Positions 44,101 to 52,385 of a DNA stretch of 64,000 nt are shown in pieces. The DNA comes from JAPLDB01 sp038230515. Its GTDB lineage: Bacteria > Bacteroidota > Bacteroidia > AKYH767-A > 2013-40CM-41-45. The DNA lies in the NCBI GenBank assembly GCA_038230515.1, contig JBBRND010000009.1, positions 78,536-142,535 on the forward strand, given 5' to 3'. Every line of letters starts with the position of its first letter. The stretch's first letter is position 1. Below the pieces are notes generated by a model. It saw only the letters and a program-made list of their open reading frames with translations. It was not told where the DNA came from and ran no database searches. A program made the position numbers and the translations under genes.

Positions 44101-46918
44101 GAGAAGGATTCCATTCAAGAAGATTTTTTCGTGTAATAAGCATTCGCCCCAGCGTACGACCAATAGACATTAAATTGGAAAATGCTTCGTAGGGCAGGCA
44201 TATAAGCCTGAATAAAGTTTTTGTAAAAATGTCTGCAAGGTTATAAGCTGAATTCCTGATGTGATGCGATAAGATAACATCTTTGGGTTTGTTAATGGTG
44301 TCCCAAAAAGAAGTGATGATAATCGGGAGAACGATAATGAGGGAAACTGCAATTGTCCACAGTAGCGAAGAAGGCAATATCATCCATCCTAATAACAGGA
44401 GCGTTGTAAGAGCTACAGGAACGAGGCTGCGCCTGATGTTGTCAAATATTTTCCATTTGGACAATCCTGATAATGGATTTTTAAACCACTGTTTTCCCGG
44501 TCCCGGAACAAAGGGTAAAAACCACGAGAGTATCTGCCAGTCTCCGCGAATCCAGCGGGCATTTCTTTTCATGTCTGCACGGTAAGTGGTGGGGTATTTT
44601 TCAAACAACTGTACATCACTCAATAATCCGGAACGGACATAGCAGCCTTCAAGCAAATCATGACTAAGAATGCTGTTATCAGCAAACTTTCCTTCCAGCA
44701 CTTTCTTAAAAATGTCCACATCATAAATTCCTTTACCGATGAAGGAACCCTGCGCAAATAAATCCTGGTAAACATCAGATGATGCGCGTGTATAGGGGTC
44801 AATGCCGGGCTCATTTCCATGCATGCGGGCGTATGACGAAGCAGTGATATCCGGCAGGCTCACAGTTACGCGTGGCTGGAGAATGCCATAACCTTTCGTT
44901 ACCCGTTTCTTTTTTTCATTATACCATGCATGATTTAAAGGATGCGCCATCGTTCCGATTAATTTCCATGCTGTACCGAGCGGAAGCTGTGTATCTGCAT
45001 CAAGAGTAATCACATATTTTATTTTCGGAAAAATGGATTGGTCGCCTATGATTACCGAGAAACGTTCTTTTGAGCCTCCGCGCAACAATGAATTTAATTC
45101 AGAAATTTTTCCGCGTTTTCTTTCATAGCCCATCCATGCATTTTGTTTTGGGTTCCACTGGCGAGGGCGATGAAAAAGAAAAAACAAATCATTTTTTTCT
45201 CTCCCGTATTTTTTATTCAGCTCTTCAATTTTATGTTGCGCTAAATCAACAAGCGCCTGGTCTCCCGGAAGTGTTTCCTGCGCGGCATCCATAAAATCTG
45301 TTAATAAGCTGAAATGCAGGTTGTCGTTTCTGTTTGCGAGAAAACGAACTTCCAGCGCTTCAATTAAATTTTCTGTTTCCTCAATGCTTGCAAGCATTAC
45401 AGGCACAACTACAAGTGTACTGAAATCAGCAGGAATTTTTTCAGAAAAATTCATTCTTGGCAGCAAATGCGGCTTCACCAATAAAGTTGAAATAAAGTTA
45501 ACAACGGATATGGCAAGCTGGCTTGCACATAAAACTAAAAGGAAAGCAATTGTTAAAAGCAGCGAGGTATTTTGCGTATCCGTATGCGCTCTGAATAAAA
45601 CAGCCGCGGTTATTGCTGCTGTGATCAGTATAATAAAAAATAAATATACGGGGAAAGCGTGTCGTTTAACCCACTGCTTAAAGCTTACAATTCCTGAAAC
45701 CGGCATCTTCGCCTGCTTTTTTGTTTCATTAACTCCGTGCCCTATCAGGTAATATCCAACGTGTGATGTGCGGGGGTCTTTATCATCCCGGAGAGCATTT
45801 TCACGCATCAGCTTTATGGCGATGCGGGCAACTTCATACTCTGCAATTTTGCTTTTATGGGCAATGTGCTCAACTATGTGACGGTAAACATCGCGTGAAG
45901 AAAAATCCATCAAGCCATAAATTCCATCATTATCTTCCCGGAGCGTTTGTTCAACAATGCTGTGTGATTCAACAAAGTCACGCCAGTCCATTGCGCCAAG
46001 CAATCGAAGACTACCGATACTGTTGCTGATGGAAACCTGATCAGCCGCCTGCCTTTGAATTTCTGCGTTTACTAATTCAGCGCTTGTCAACCCGCTTTCT
46101 GATAATTGCTGTTCTATCCAGTTAAGCGACATTGCCAAATCAGGACCTTTACCACGAAGCTGCCGTGTTAATTCAGACACAAATGCACTTGACATCGGGG
46201 GATTGGAGCGTGCCATGTCTGCAATTTCGAGTATCAGGTTTTTATGGTCTTTCTCCGCAGTTTCAATCATTTTTCCCGCCCAATAATCTGCAAGATTTTT
46301 ATCCACCCTGTCAATTGCAATCCGCGCGGATACACGCCTTAGATTTTCGATAAGTGCGAGGCGCAGCATAATGGGTATTGCCCATAATTCACCTAACTGC
46401 AAATTTGTAACGGTCTGGTAAGCTGTCACAAAACTGCCAAGGCTCTCCATATCTATTCTTCCATCGCTGTGAGATATAATCTGAAGACCGATATCGTATA
46501 TCCTCGTAAGTCCTGCCGATGCGCCATTTAAAAGCTGGGGAAGATTCTCGCTATACCCTTTAGGAAAATTCTTTTTAGCATTGCGGATATGTTCTTCAAC
46601 GAGGTAGAAATTATCAATTAACCATTCACCCGCAGGTGAAAGCTGGTATTTTTTCTTAATGGAATCCGCCAGCAGCTTTCGCACTTCGTGCAAAACAATT
46701 TCATTATCCGCAAGCCGCCTTAGCAAGTGATCCTGTGCGGGCTTGGTGCTTAGCTTATGAGTTGCTGCCAGCGATTTACCAAAACGTTCCATCTGTTCAG
46801 AGCTGAACAGCTCCGATCTCAACGGTTCCTCATTCACATAGGCGCGTTTTGTAATGCCTATTTGAAAGAAAGCCCTCATATCCGAAATGAGTTCGTGCGC
46901 TGAGGGTATCAATTTCAT
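38198..46918 (-). CDS. Cyclic beta-1,2-glucan synthase (GT84 + GH94, NdvB/Cgs-like)
   Basis: A single intact 2,906-residue protein. A helical N-terminal region (1-410) leads to a membrane segment near 420-480. The GT84 glycosyltransferase domain has LDADTQLP near residue 639 and QGSFIGKGIYDVD after it, followed by further spans (about 850-1030). A glycoamylase-type domain follows (GFNMVNSNSNYQYRAFG near 1463, MAHHQGMSM near 1549). Two GH94-like units come last, with FGFRDQLQD near 2449, GTGDWNDGYDRVG near 2576 and GGWTWYTGSAGW near 2799. These enzymes polymerise UDP-glucose, trim chains by phosphorolysis (releasing Glc-1-P) and cyclise them. The phosphoglucomutase gene overlaps by 4 bp. Confidence 0.94.
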   Translation of the reverse strand: MKLIPSAHELISDMRAFFQIGITKRAYVNEEPLRSELFSSEQMERFGKSLAATHKLSTKPAQDHLLRRLADNEIVLHEVRKLLADSIKKKYQLSPAGEWLIDNFYLVEEHIRNAKKNFPKGYSENLPQLLNGASAGLTRIYDIGLQIISHSDGRIDMESLGSFVTAYQTVTNLQLGELWAIPIMLRLALIENLRRVSARIAIDRVDKNLADYWAGKMIETAEKDHKNLILEIADMARSNPPMSSAFVSELTRQLRGKGPDLAMSLNWIEQQLSESGLTSAELVNAEIQRQAADQVSISNSIGSLRLLGAMDWRDFVESHSIVEQTLREDNDGIYGLMDFSSRDVYRHIVEHIAHKSKIAEYEVARIAIKLMRENALRDDKDPRTSHVGYYLIGHGVNETKKQAKMPVSGIVSFKQWVKRHAFPVYLFFIILITAAITAAVLFRAHTDTQNTSLLLTIAFLLVLCASQLAISVVNFISTLLVKPHLLPRMNFSEKIPADFSTLVVVPVMLASIEETENLIEALEVRFLANRNDNLHFSLLTDFMDAAQETLPGDQALVDLAQHKIEELNKKYGREKNDLFFLFHRPRQWNPKQNAWMGYERKRGKISELNSLLRGGSKERFSVIIGDQSIFPKIKYVITLDADTQLPLGTAWKLIGTMAHPLNHAWYNEKKKRVTKGYGILQPRVTVSLPDITASSYARMHGNEPGIDPYTRASSDVYQDLFAQGSFIGKGIYDVDIFKKVLEGKFADNSILSHDLLEGCYVRSGLLSDVQLFEKYPTTYRADMKRNARWIRGDWQILSWFLPFVPGPGKQWFKNPLSGLSKWKIFDNIRRSLVPVALTTLLLLGWMILPSSLLWTIAVSLIIVLPIIITSFWDTINKPKDVILSHHIRNSAYNLADIFTKTLFRLICLPYEAFSNLMSIGRTLGRMLITRKNLLEWNPSLIEEKVIPTSLLASYVTMWIEPFLTVAVFTWLTIFFPSKLIIAESILVLWLIAPFITWWTSKPLAKQISRLTIEQNIFLRKVARKTWSFFERFIEQEDNWLPPDNFQEQPVPQIAHRTSPTNIGLSLLSNISAFDFGYITTAQLIERTTNTIDTMMKMERYRGHLYNWYDTQTLNPLLPKYISTVDSGNLAGHLLILKQGLLSIPHQKISVLKLFTGLLDTLEVLTDTMQEEEKDTELLKQYIDDLNETCASNFNTIEEIKSHVEKLTKSYPPIFAEPDNDTESETHWWKDILNKQFQHVNEAMQIFEPSFLLMTAPPRFKDFVFMNADSTLIELINTARELQREVKLQQTADSIQPEKEWLDLFEASLAKFITDANRQITSIENLARQCSELSDVEWDFLYDKTRNQFTIGYNVQEHHVDSSYYDLLASEARFCIFIAIAQGKLPEESWFALSRLLTNVEGEPILISWSGSMFEYLMPLLVMPTYENTLLDQTYKAAVQWQIDYGKQTGIPWGISESGFNMVNSNSNYQYRAFGAPGLGMKRGLEEDAVIAPYATALALMVAPKRACKNLELLYEKGFDGRHGFYEAIDYTPSRLPRGQSCAIVYSFMAHHQGMSMLSLAYLLLDQPMQKLFEAEPQFKAALLLLQERIPRATTFFAHTTDIADINYTESGTEIRIIKTPDTAIPEVQLLSNGRYHVMITNAGGGYTRWKDVAVTRWREDGTRDNWGTFCYIRDLENEAYWSNTYQPALKKGEKYEAAFSQGRVDFYTTNDDIETRTEMVVSPEDDIEMRRIHVTNRSGNSRTLDVTSYAEVVLAAPDSDLMQPAFSNLFVQTEILPQQHAILCSRRPRSADEHPPWMFHLLTLQGKESEEISYQTDRMEFIGRGNSIANPQVMNRPGPLSGNQGSVLDPVVAIRYKITLESEESVAFDMIIGIAETKEGCQNLISKYQDKHHKDRVFEMAWTHSQVVLRQINASEADAQLYGRLASSILFINSAFRADPTILINNHRGQSGLWGYSISGDLPIVLLKVEKQTNMQLVKQLIQAHSYWRLKGLAVDLVIWNEVHDGYRQVFQSEIQALVPAELADRPGGIFVRASDQISNEDRILFQTVARINISDNGGTLADHSKRRPLAKVIVPYITPAQTYQASSTPVLPLPKDLVFYNGLGGFSPDGSEYIIVTGNKNKTPAPWVNVIANPLFGTVISESGSSYTWTENAHELRLTPWNNDPVSDPGGEAFYLRDEENGHFWSTTLLPAGGESPYITRHGFGYSAFEHIEDGIHSEILVYVDIDSPVKFTVLKIRNQSGSARKLSATGYVEWVLGNYRTKTAMHIHTEADPDSGALFAKNPYSSEFNRRVAFFDVDYVKKSFTADRAEFIGRNGTLQNPDAMKRQKLAGKIGLALDPCTAIQIAFDLADGEEKEIIFRLGAGRNSGDASAIARQFRGPEAAHTAFEKVKNYWKHVVGALQVETPDAAINIITNGWLTYQTLSSRLWGRSGFYQSGGAFGFRDQLQDVMSLLHAVPQLTRAQILLCASRQFKEGDVQHWWHPPVGRGVRTRCSDDYLWLPFVTSFYILHTGDTGILDESAPYLEGRVLNTGEESYYDLPVQSIKAASLYEHCVAAIKHGFTYGEHGLPLIGTGDWNDGYDRVGKDGKGESVWMAFFLYEILNRFTEIAVLHNDAAFADECKKEAQQLKVNIDKHAWDGEWYKRAWFDDGTPLGSSISEECKMDSIAQSWSVLSGAGDDKRIHTAMESAYKNLVQKEVKIIQLLEPPFDKSGLNPGYIKGYVPGVRENGGQYTHAAVWMIIAFARLGDNKRVWELLKMINPVNHGKTAEEIAVYKVEPYVLAADVYAREPHAGRGGWTWYTGSAGWLYRLITESFLGLHQEGNKLKFVPCIPEEWESFKVHYRYRNTVYHIAVVQKQGTEEMIVTADGMEQGDKMVSLIDDGAEHNVLVTSNKTFKYATSDEAF

Positions 46919-48573
46919 ACTGTACTTTCTTTTAATTCTAAAGCAGCATTAACAATGCTTTGTGCTTCTTCAATGATTTGCTTCAAATTGGTTTTTCCGA
47001 GAAAACTTTCTGCATAGATTTTATAAATGTCCTCTGTTCCGGAAGGGCGCGCTGCAAACCATGCATTTTCTGTAATTACTTTTACACCGCCTATCGGGGC
47101 ATCGTTTGCAGGAGCATTGGTAAGGATGTTATTAATTTCTTCTCCAGCCAGTTCCTTGTTTTTAATTTGTGCAGCCGAAAGCTTTTTTAATTTTTCTTTT
47201 TGGTGAGGTGTTGCACTTGCTTCTATGCGGTCATAAAAAGGTTCGCCAAATTCGTGTGTCAGTTCTTTATAGATTACACCCGGATCCCGACCAAGTTTTG
47301 CAGTAATCTCTGCCGAAAGCAAAGCAGGTATAAAACCATCTTTATCAGTTGTCCATACAGATCCATCTAATCTTGAAAATGATGCGCCTGCGCTTTCTTC
47401 TCCGCCAAAACAAAGGGATGAATCAAGGAGACCTTTTACGAACCATTTGAATCCGACCGGCACTTCGTGAACAGGTGTTTCAAGTTTTGCAGCAATGCGA
47501 TTAATCAGTTGCGTGGTGACAACCGTTTTACCTATAGCTGAAGTTTTATTCCATAACGGACGGTGTTGCAGGAGATAGAAAATCGCAACAGATAAATAAT
47601 GATTGGGATTTAACAACCCCGCACTTTTTGTAACAATACCATGCCGGTCATGGTCGGTATCGCAGGCAAAGGAAATATCAAAACGGTCTTTCATTTCTAT
47701 CAATTTCTGCATGGCATAAGAAGAAGACGGGTCCATGCGAATCTGACCATCCCAATCCAATGTCATGAAACTGAATGTCGGGTCAACTGTTTTATTTACT
47801 ACAGTTAAATCCAAATGATAGTGTTCGGCAATCGGCTCCCAGAAATGGACGCCTGCACCGCCAAGAGGGTCAACGCCCATCCTGATTTTTGAATCGCGGA
47901 TAACATCCATGTCAATAATATTTCCAAGGTCATTGATGTAGGAATGGAGATAATCATGACGATGTGTTGTCGGGGAGTTGAGGGCTTTGTCAAAAGAAAT
48001 TCTTTTTACGTTTTTAAGATCTTCTGCAAGCAGCTCATTTGCTTTTTTCTCCATCCAATTGGTAACCGATGTATCGGCTGGACCGCCATTGGGCGTATTG
48101 TATTTAAAACCTCCGTCATCAGGCGGATTGTGAGAGGGTGTGATAACAATTCCATCCGCAAGACCAGTTTTACGCCTCTGGTTATATTTTAAAATAGCAT
48201 GAGAAATGACAGGTGTGGGAGTATATTCATCTCCCTCTGCAATCATTACTTCCACACCATTTGCGGCAAGCACTTCCATTGCAGTTGCAAAAGCAGGTGC
48301 AGAAAGAGCGTGGGTGTCAAAACCAAGATATAATGGTCCGTCTATTTTTTGCTCTTTTCGGTATAAGCAAATAGCCTGTGTGATAGCAAGAATATGATTT
48401 TCGTTAAAAGAATTTTTTAATGAAGAACCGCGATGGCCGGAAGTGCCGAACGCTACACGTTGTTCAGGAACAGAGCTGTCCGGTTTCCCTGTATAATAGG
48501 CGGTGACAAGCTTGGGAACATTTACTAAGATGTCCTGTTCAGCGGGCTTTCCAGCAAGGGGATTGATTGTCAT
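46915..48573 (-). CDS. pgm: Alpha-D-phosphoglucomutase
   Basis: A 552-residue phosphohexomutase of the glucose-specific (Pgm) type. The phosphoserine loop is TPSHNPPDDGGFKYN near residue 142, the metal loop is DTDHDRHGI near 305, and the sugar-recognition GGEESAGASF comes near 390. The phosphate-binding SGTEDIYKIYAE closes the protein. It interconverts glucose-1-phosphate and glucose-6-phosphate, so it can pass Glc-1-P made by the GH94 unit of the adjacent synthase to the G6P-using genes upstream, or supply Glc-1-P for UDP-glucose. It overlaps the synthase gene by 4 bp and the pgl gene by 35 bp. Confidence 0.95.
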   Translation of the reverse strand: MTINPLAGKPAEQDILVNVPKLVTAYYTGKPDSSVPEQRVAFGTSGHRGSSLKNSFNENHILAITQAICLYRKEQKIDGPLYLGFDTHALSAPAFATAMEVLAANGVEVMIAEGDEYTPTPVISHAILKYNQRRKTGLADGIVITPSHNPPDDGGFKYNTPNGGPADTSVTNWMEKKANELLAEDLKNVKRISFDKALNSPTTHRHDYLHSYINDLGNIIDMDVIRDSKIRMGVDPLGGAGVHFWEPIAEHYHLDLTVVNKTVDPTFSFMTLDWDGQIRMDPSSSYAMQKLIEMKDRFDISFACDTDHDRHGIVTKSAGLLNPNHYLSVAIFYLLQHRPLWNKTSAIGKTVVTTQLINRIAAKLETPVHEVPVGFKWFVKGLLDSSLCFGGEESAGASFSRLDGSVWTTDKDGFIPALLSAEITAKLGRDPGVIYKELTHEFGEPFYDRIEASATPHQKEKLKKLSAAQIKNKELAGEEINNILTNAPANDAPIGGVKVITENAWFAARPSGTEDIYKIYAESFLGKTNLKQIIEEAQSIVNAALELKESTV

Positions 48574-49336
48574 CGTTTCTTTTATTTACTATGTAAACAG
48601 GCAACAGTGCTGCTGCCTTTATATCAACAAACCAATATAAATTACCATCTTCAGCTTTGATCATCTGCGCAGGAAATTTATCCGGCTGATGCGGACCACT
48701 TAGAACAGTCTTTAAAATTTCTGCCTTATTTTTTCCAACTACAAGAAAAATAATATTATGCGCCTTGTTAATTAAAAGTGGTGTCATGGTAATGCGAAAC
48801 ATATTTTGTTCTGCTACATACACCTCTCTTACCAGCCGGCTATTTTCAAAAACAACATCGCTTCCGGGAAATAATGATGCAGTGTGGCCATTTTCACCAA
48901 GACCAAGAAAAATAAGATCAAAGCGGGGAGTATCTCCTCCAAAGAACTTTTTTATGATGCTTTCATATTTTTCTGCTGCCTTGCCTGGCTCCATATCAAC
49001 AGGAACCGGGTTAATATTTATTGAAGGAATATTAATATGATCGAGTAATAAAGTCTTAGCTATATTGGCATTGTTTTGTTTGTCGCCTGATGGTACAAAA
49101 CGCTCATCTCCCCAAAAGATAAAGGTATTTTTCCAGGGCATACGTTCACTGTATGTGGGTTCAGCCAGAAGCTTATATAAATTCCCCGGTGTTTGTCCGC
49201 CTGAAAGTGAAAGCGTGAACCTGCCTTTTGCCGCAATTGATTTTTCAGCAATTGCAATAATAAATTCCGCTGTTGCTTTTATTAAAGCATCCTCAGTCTG
49301 AAAGACTTCCAGTTTATATGTTAGTTGCGTTGTCAT
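48539..49336 (-). CDS. pgl: 6-phosphogluconolactonase (DevB/Pgl type)
   Basis: A 265-residue lactonase of the NagB/DevB family. SLSGGQTPGNLYKLL near residue 44 is the phosphate-binding loop; FIFWGDERFVP near 73 and LIFLGLGENGHTASLFPG near 140 are the conserved catalytic segments. It hydrolyses 6-phosphogluconolactone, the second step of the oxidative pentose phosphate pathway. Its stop lies 35 bp inside the pgm gene and its start overlaps the zwf stop by 4 bp, so zwf-pgl-pgm-glucan synthase are consecutively overlapping. Confidence 0.94.
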   Translation of the reverse strand: MTTQLTYKLEVFQTEDALIKATAEFIIAIAEKSIAAKGRFTLSLSGGQTPGNLYKLLAEPTYSERMPWKNTFIFWGDERFVPSGDKQNNANIAKTLLLDHINIPSININPVPVDMEPGKAAEKYESIIKKFFGGDTPRFDLIFLGLGENGHTASLFPGSDVVFENSRLVREVYVAEQNMFRITMTPLLINKAHNIIFLVVGKNKAEILKTVLSGPHQPDKFPAQMIKAEDGNLYWFVDIKAAALLPVYIVNKRNDDNQSPCWKAR

Positions 49337-50850
49337 TTTTTATCGGGTGGCATTACGACCCAGCTATGCCCGTCTTTTGCAATCAATGCTTCGGCATCTT
49401 CGGGTCCCTGCATGCCGGCAGCATAGTTCGGAAAGTTTACGGAAGGATTATTTTCCCAGGTGATGATGATAGGCATCAATGCTTTCCATGCAGATTCCAC
49501 CTGGTCAGCACGCATGAAGAGTGTAGAGTCGCCTTCCATAATATCCAGTAGCAAAGTTTCGTAAGCTTCCGGAGTTCCGGAAGTATAGGAGTCATCATAG
49601 TTGAACTGCATATCAACAGGAGACAATTCCATTTTAAGCCCAGGGCGTTTTGCCTGAAATTGTAGGTGAATGCCCATGTGTGGTTGAATATGCAACATCA
49701 GTGTATTTGGTTGCCAGTGTCCTCTTGCTTCTGCCGGAAAAGATTGGTGCGGTACCGGTTTGAATTTAATGGTGATGACGGAAATAGTTTCATTCATCCG
49801 TTTGCCAGTACGCAAATAGAAAGGCACATCCTGCCAGCGCCAGTTATCAATAAATAATTTTACGGCTGCAAATGTTTCTTTATTTGATTCTTTATTTACA
49901 TCAGCTTCCTGGCGGTAACCAATTACTTTTTTGCCTTGGATCCACCCTTCACCATATTGACCACGAACCGAATATTCATACACTTCATCGGGATGAATTT
50001 TCCGGAGCGCATTTAATACATCAACTTTACGGTTTCGTACTTCATCAGCTTCAAAAGAAACCGGGGGTTCCATAGCAATTAAACAGAGCAGTTGAAAAAG
50101 ATGGTTCTGTATCATGTCACGCAATGCCCCCGCTGTTTCATAATAATTTCCCCTGTTCTCTACACCCAATTGTTCCGATACTGTTATCTGCACACTGTCA
50201 ATATAATTGCGATTCCAAATTGGTTCAAACAATGCATTTGCAAAACGGAAAGCCAGAATATTCTGTACTGTTTCTTTACCGAGATAATGATCAATACGGT
50301 ATATCTGCGATTCTTCCAAAATGCCATGCAACAAGTCATTTAACTTTTTTGCACTCTCAAGGTCATGGCCAAACGGCTTTTCTATTACGATACGGCTCTG
50401 TATTTTGTTTTTCGCTAGCCCGGAGGCTGCTATTTTGCAGGCAATTTCTTCAAATGAATTTGGAGGAACTGCCAGATAGAATATTCTGTTTACAGTAACC
50501 TTCCATTCTTTTTCAAAAGATTTTATTTGATTTTCTATCGCTGTGTAGGTAGTGTTTTTATTAAATTCGCCTGCCTGGTAATTGAGGTATTTTGAAAATT
50601 TATTCCATTCGGTTTTCTTTGTTTTTCCCCTGCGTGAAAATTTATTTACGCCTTCGAGTAACCGTGTATGAAATGTTGGGGTAGTTATTTTTTTTCTGCT
50701 TACACCGATCAGCGCAAATTGATCAGGTATCCAGTTATCTAAGTATAAATTATAGATGGCTGGTATAAGCTTACGCCACGTAAGATCACCCGTTGCGCCA
50801 AGGATAATGATGACGGTTGGACCCGGTTTGGTTGTTGCTGTTGGTTCCAT
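49333..50850 (-). CDS. zwf: Glucose-6-phosphate 1-dehydrogenase
   Basis: A 505-residue G6PD of normal length. The nucleotide-binding motif is ILGATGDLTWRKLIP (17-31), where G-A-T-G-D-L-x-x-R-K is the family form. The catalytic signature RIDHYLGKE is near residue 187 with its active-site His, preceded by IEKPFGHD near 153. It oxidises G6P to 6-phosphogluconolactone, giving NAD(P)H. It lies 1 bp from the gnd stop and overlaps pgl by 4 bp, with all oxidative pentose phosphate genes in pathway order apart from gnd being first. Confidence 0.97.
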   Translation of the reverse strand: MEPTATTKPGPTVIIILGATGDLTWRKLIPAIYNLYLDNWIPDQFALIGVSRKKITTPTFHTRLLEGVNKFSRRGKTKKTEWNKFSKYLNYQAGEFNKNTTYTAIENQIKSFEKEWKVTVNRIFYLAVPPNSFEEIACKIAASGLAKNKIQSRIVIEKPFGHDLESAKKLNDLLHGILEESQIYRIDHYLGKETVQNILAFRFANALFEPIWNRNYIDSVQITVSEQLGVENRGNYYETAGALRDMIQNHLFQLLCLIAMEPPVSFEADEVRNRKVDVLNALRKIHPDEVYEYSVRGQYGEGWIQGKKVIGYRQEADVNKESNKETFAAVKLFIDNWRWQDVPFYLRTGKRMNETISVITIKFKPVPHQSFPAEARGHWQPNTLMLHIQPHMGIHLQFQAKRPGLKMELSPVDMQFNYDDSYTSGTPEAYETLLLDIMEGDSTLFMRADQVESAWKALMPIIITWENNPSVNFPNYAAGMQGPEDAEALIAKDGHSWVVMPPDKK

Positions 50851-50851
50851 G

Positions 50852-52273
50852 TTAACTATTATTTTGATTCCATTGTGTGTGAAAAATTCCTTCTTTATCT
50901 ATACGTTCGTATGTATGCGCGCCAAAATCATCACGTTGCGCCTGTATTAAATTTGCAGGAAGCCATCCGCTTTTGTAACTATCGAAATAGCCCAAAGCTC
51001 CCATCATTGCCGGCACCGGAATTCCATATTCAACTGCTGTTTGAATAGCTTTGCGAACACCTTCTTGTGACTGCATTAATTTTTTTGAAAATACATCGCT
51101 CAACATAAGATTTGACAAGTCGGGCTGTTGAGAAAAAGCAGAACGGATATCTTCCAACAAGGAAGCTCTGATGATACATCCACCGCGCCAAATAGCCCCA
51201 ATGTTTTCTAAATTCAAATGGTATTGATATTCTTTTGATGCTACTTGTAACAGTGCCATTCCTTGTGCATAAACCGTGATGATAGAAAAATAAAGTGCCT
51301 GCTCCGTCCATTTCAACAACTCATTTTTATCTCCTATGAATTTCGTTTCAGAACCTCGCAATTTTTGATGTGCAACTGAACGCTCTTTTTCATAAGCAGA
51401 TAAATTCCGCATAGAAACCGCAATGTCAATTACCGGAATAGGAACTTGTAATTTCATAGCATCTTCAGAAGTCCATGCCCCCGTGCCTTTTTGTTTTGCA
51501 CTATCCAATATTTTATCAATAATTCGGCTGTCGGAAAGTTCATCTTTTTGAGTAAAAATATCGGCAGTTATTTCTATAAGGTAGGATTGCAATTCGCCTT
51601 CATTCCATTTAGAAAAAACGGTGTGTAACTCATCATTATTCAAATCCCCACAAGCTTTCAACAAATGATAAGTTTCGGCAATAAGTTGCATAATTCCATA
51701 TTCGATTCCATTGTGCACCATTTTTACATAATGCCCCGCAGCTCCCGGCCCAAGCCAAGTTACACAAGGTTCGGTATTCACTTTTGCAGATACAGCTTCC
51801 AACATTTTAGCAACACGTTCATACACTTTCTGTGGACCACCCGGCATAATACTCGGACCATTTCGTGCGCCCAACTCGCCACCTGAAATACCAACTCCCA
51901 TAAAATGAATAGTTGATTTTTGTAGTTGCTCATACCTTTTGTTGGTATCCGTAAAGTGAGAATTACCGCAGTCGAGCAACAAATCATTTTCAGATAAAAA
52001 AGGTTTTAATTCATTGATAACTTCATCCACAATTTTACCGGCAGGCACCAACATCATGATTACTTTCGGAGTTTTTAATGCATTTAAAAATTCCTCTAGA
52101 TTGGTTGTGGCAAATACTTTTTCATTGTTGCCTTCTTTATTAAGTGCTTCCACTTGAGCATTATTTTTATCGAAACCAATTACGTTATATCCTTGGTTGC
52201 TAATGTTATAAACCAAATTACGACCCATGGTGCCGAGACCAATCATGCCGTAATCGTATTTTTTATCTTTCAT
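50852..52273 (-). CDS. gnd: 6-phosphogluconate dehydrogenase (decarboxylating)
   Basis: A 473-residue enzyme with the N-terminal Rossmann motif GLGTMGRNL (13-21), MLVPAGKIVD, the substrate-binding GISGGELGARNGPS near residue 128 and the catalytic Lys in VKMVHNGIEYG near 183. The all-helical dimer domain follows, including LRGSETK and SYDSYKSGWLPANLIQAQRDDFGAH-type sequence at the end. It converts 6-phosphogluconate to ribulose-5-phosphate, CO2 and NADPH. It begins 112 bp after the transaldolase/isomerase gene, the largest break in this part of the run, so an internal promoter is possible. Confidence 0.97.
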   Translation of the reverse strand: MKDKKYDYGMIGLGTMGRNLVYNISNQGYNVIGFDKNNAQVEALNKEGNNEKVFATTNLEEFLNALKTPKVIMMLVPAGKIVDEVINELKPFLSENDLLLDCGNSHFTDTNKRYEQLQKSTIHFMGVGISGGELGARNGPSIMPGGPQKVYERVAKMLEAVSAKVNTEPCVTWLGPGAAGHYVKMVHNGIEYGIMQLIAETYHLLKACGDLNNDELHTVFSKWNEGELQSYLIEITADIFTQKDELSDSRIIDKILDSAKQKGTGAWTSEDAMKLQVPIPVIDIAVSMRNLSAYEKERSVAHQKLRGSETKFIGDKNELLKWTEQALYFSIITVYAQGMALLQVASKEYQYHLNLENIGAIWRGGCIIRASLLEDIRSAFSQQPDLSNLMLSDVFSKKLMQSQEGVRKAIQTAVEYGIPVPAMMGALGYFDSYKSGWLPANLIQAQRDDFGAHTYERIDKEGIFHTQWNQNNS

Positions 52274-52385
52274 AATTATAATTTTTTTAATGAAGATTAT
52301 TATTTAAAAAATACTGATAAAGTAGTACAATGAATTACAACAAAACAATCGAATGAATCATCTCAAAACACTTCTGATTTTGATG

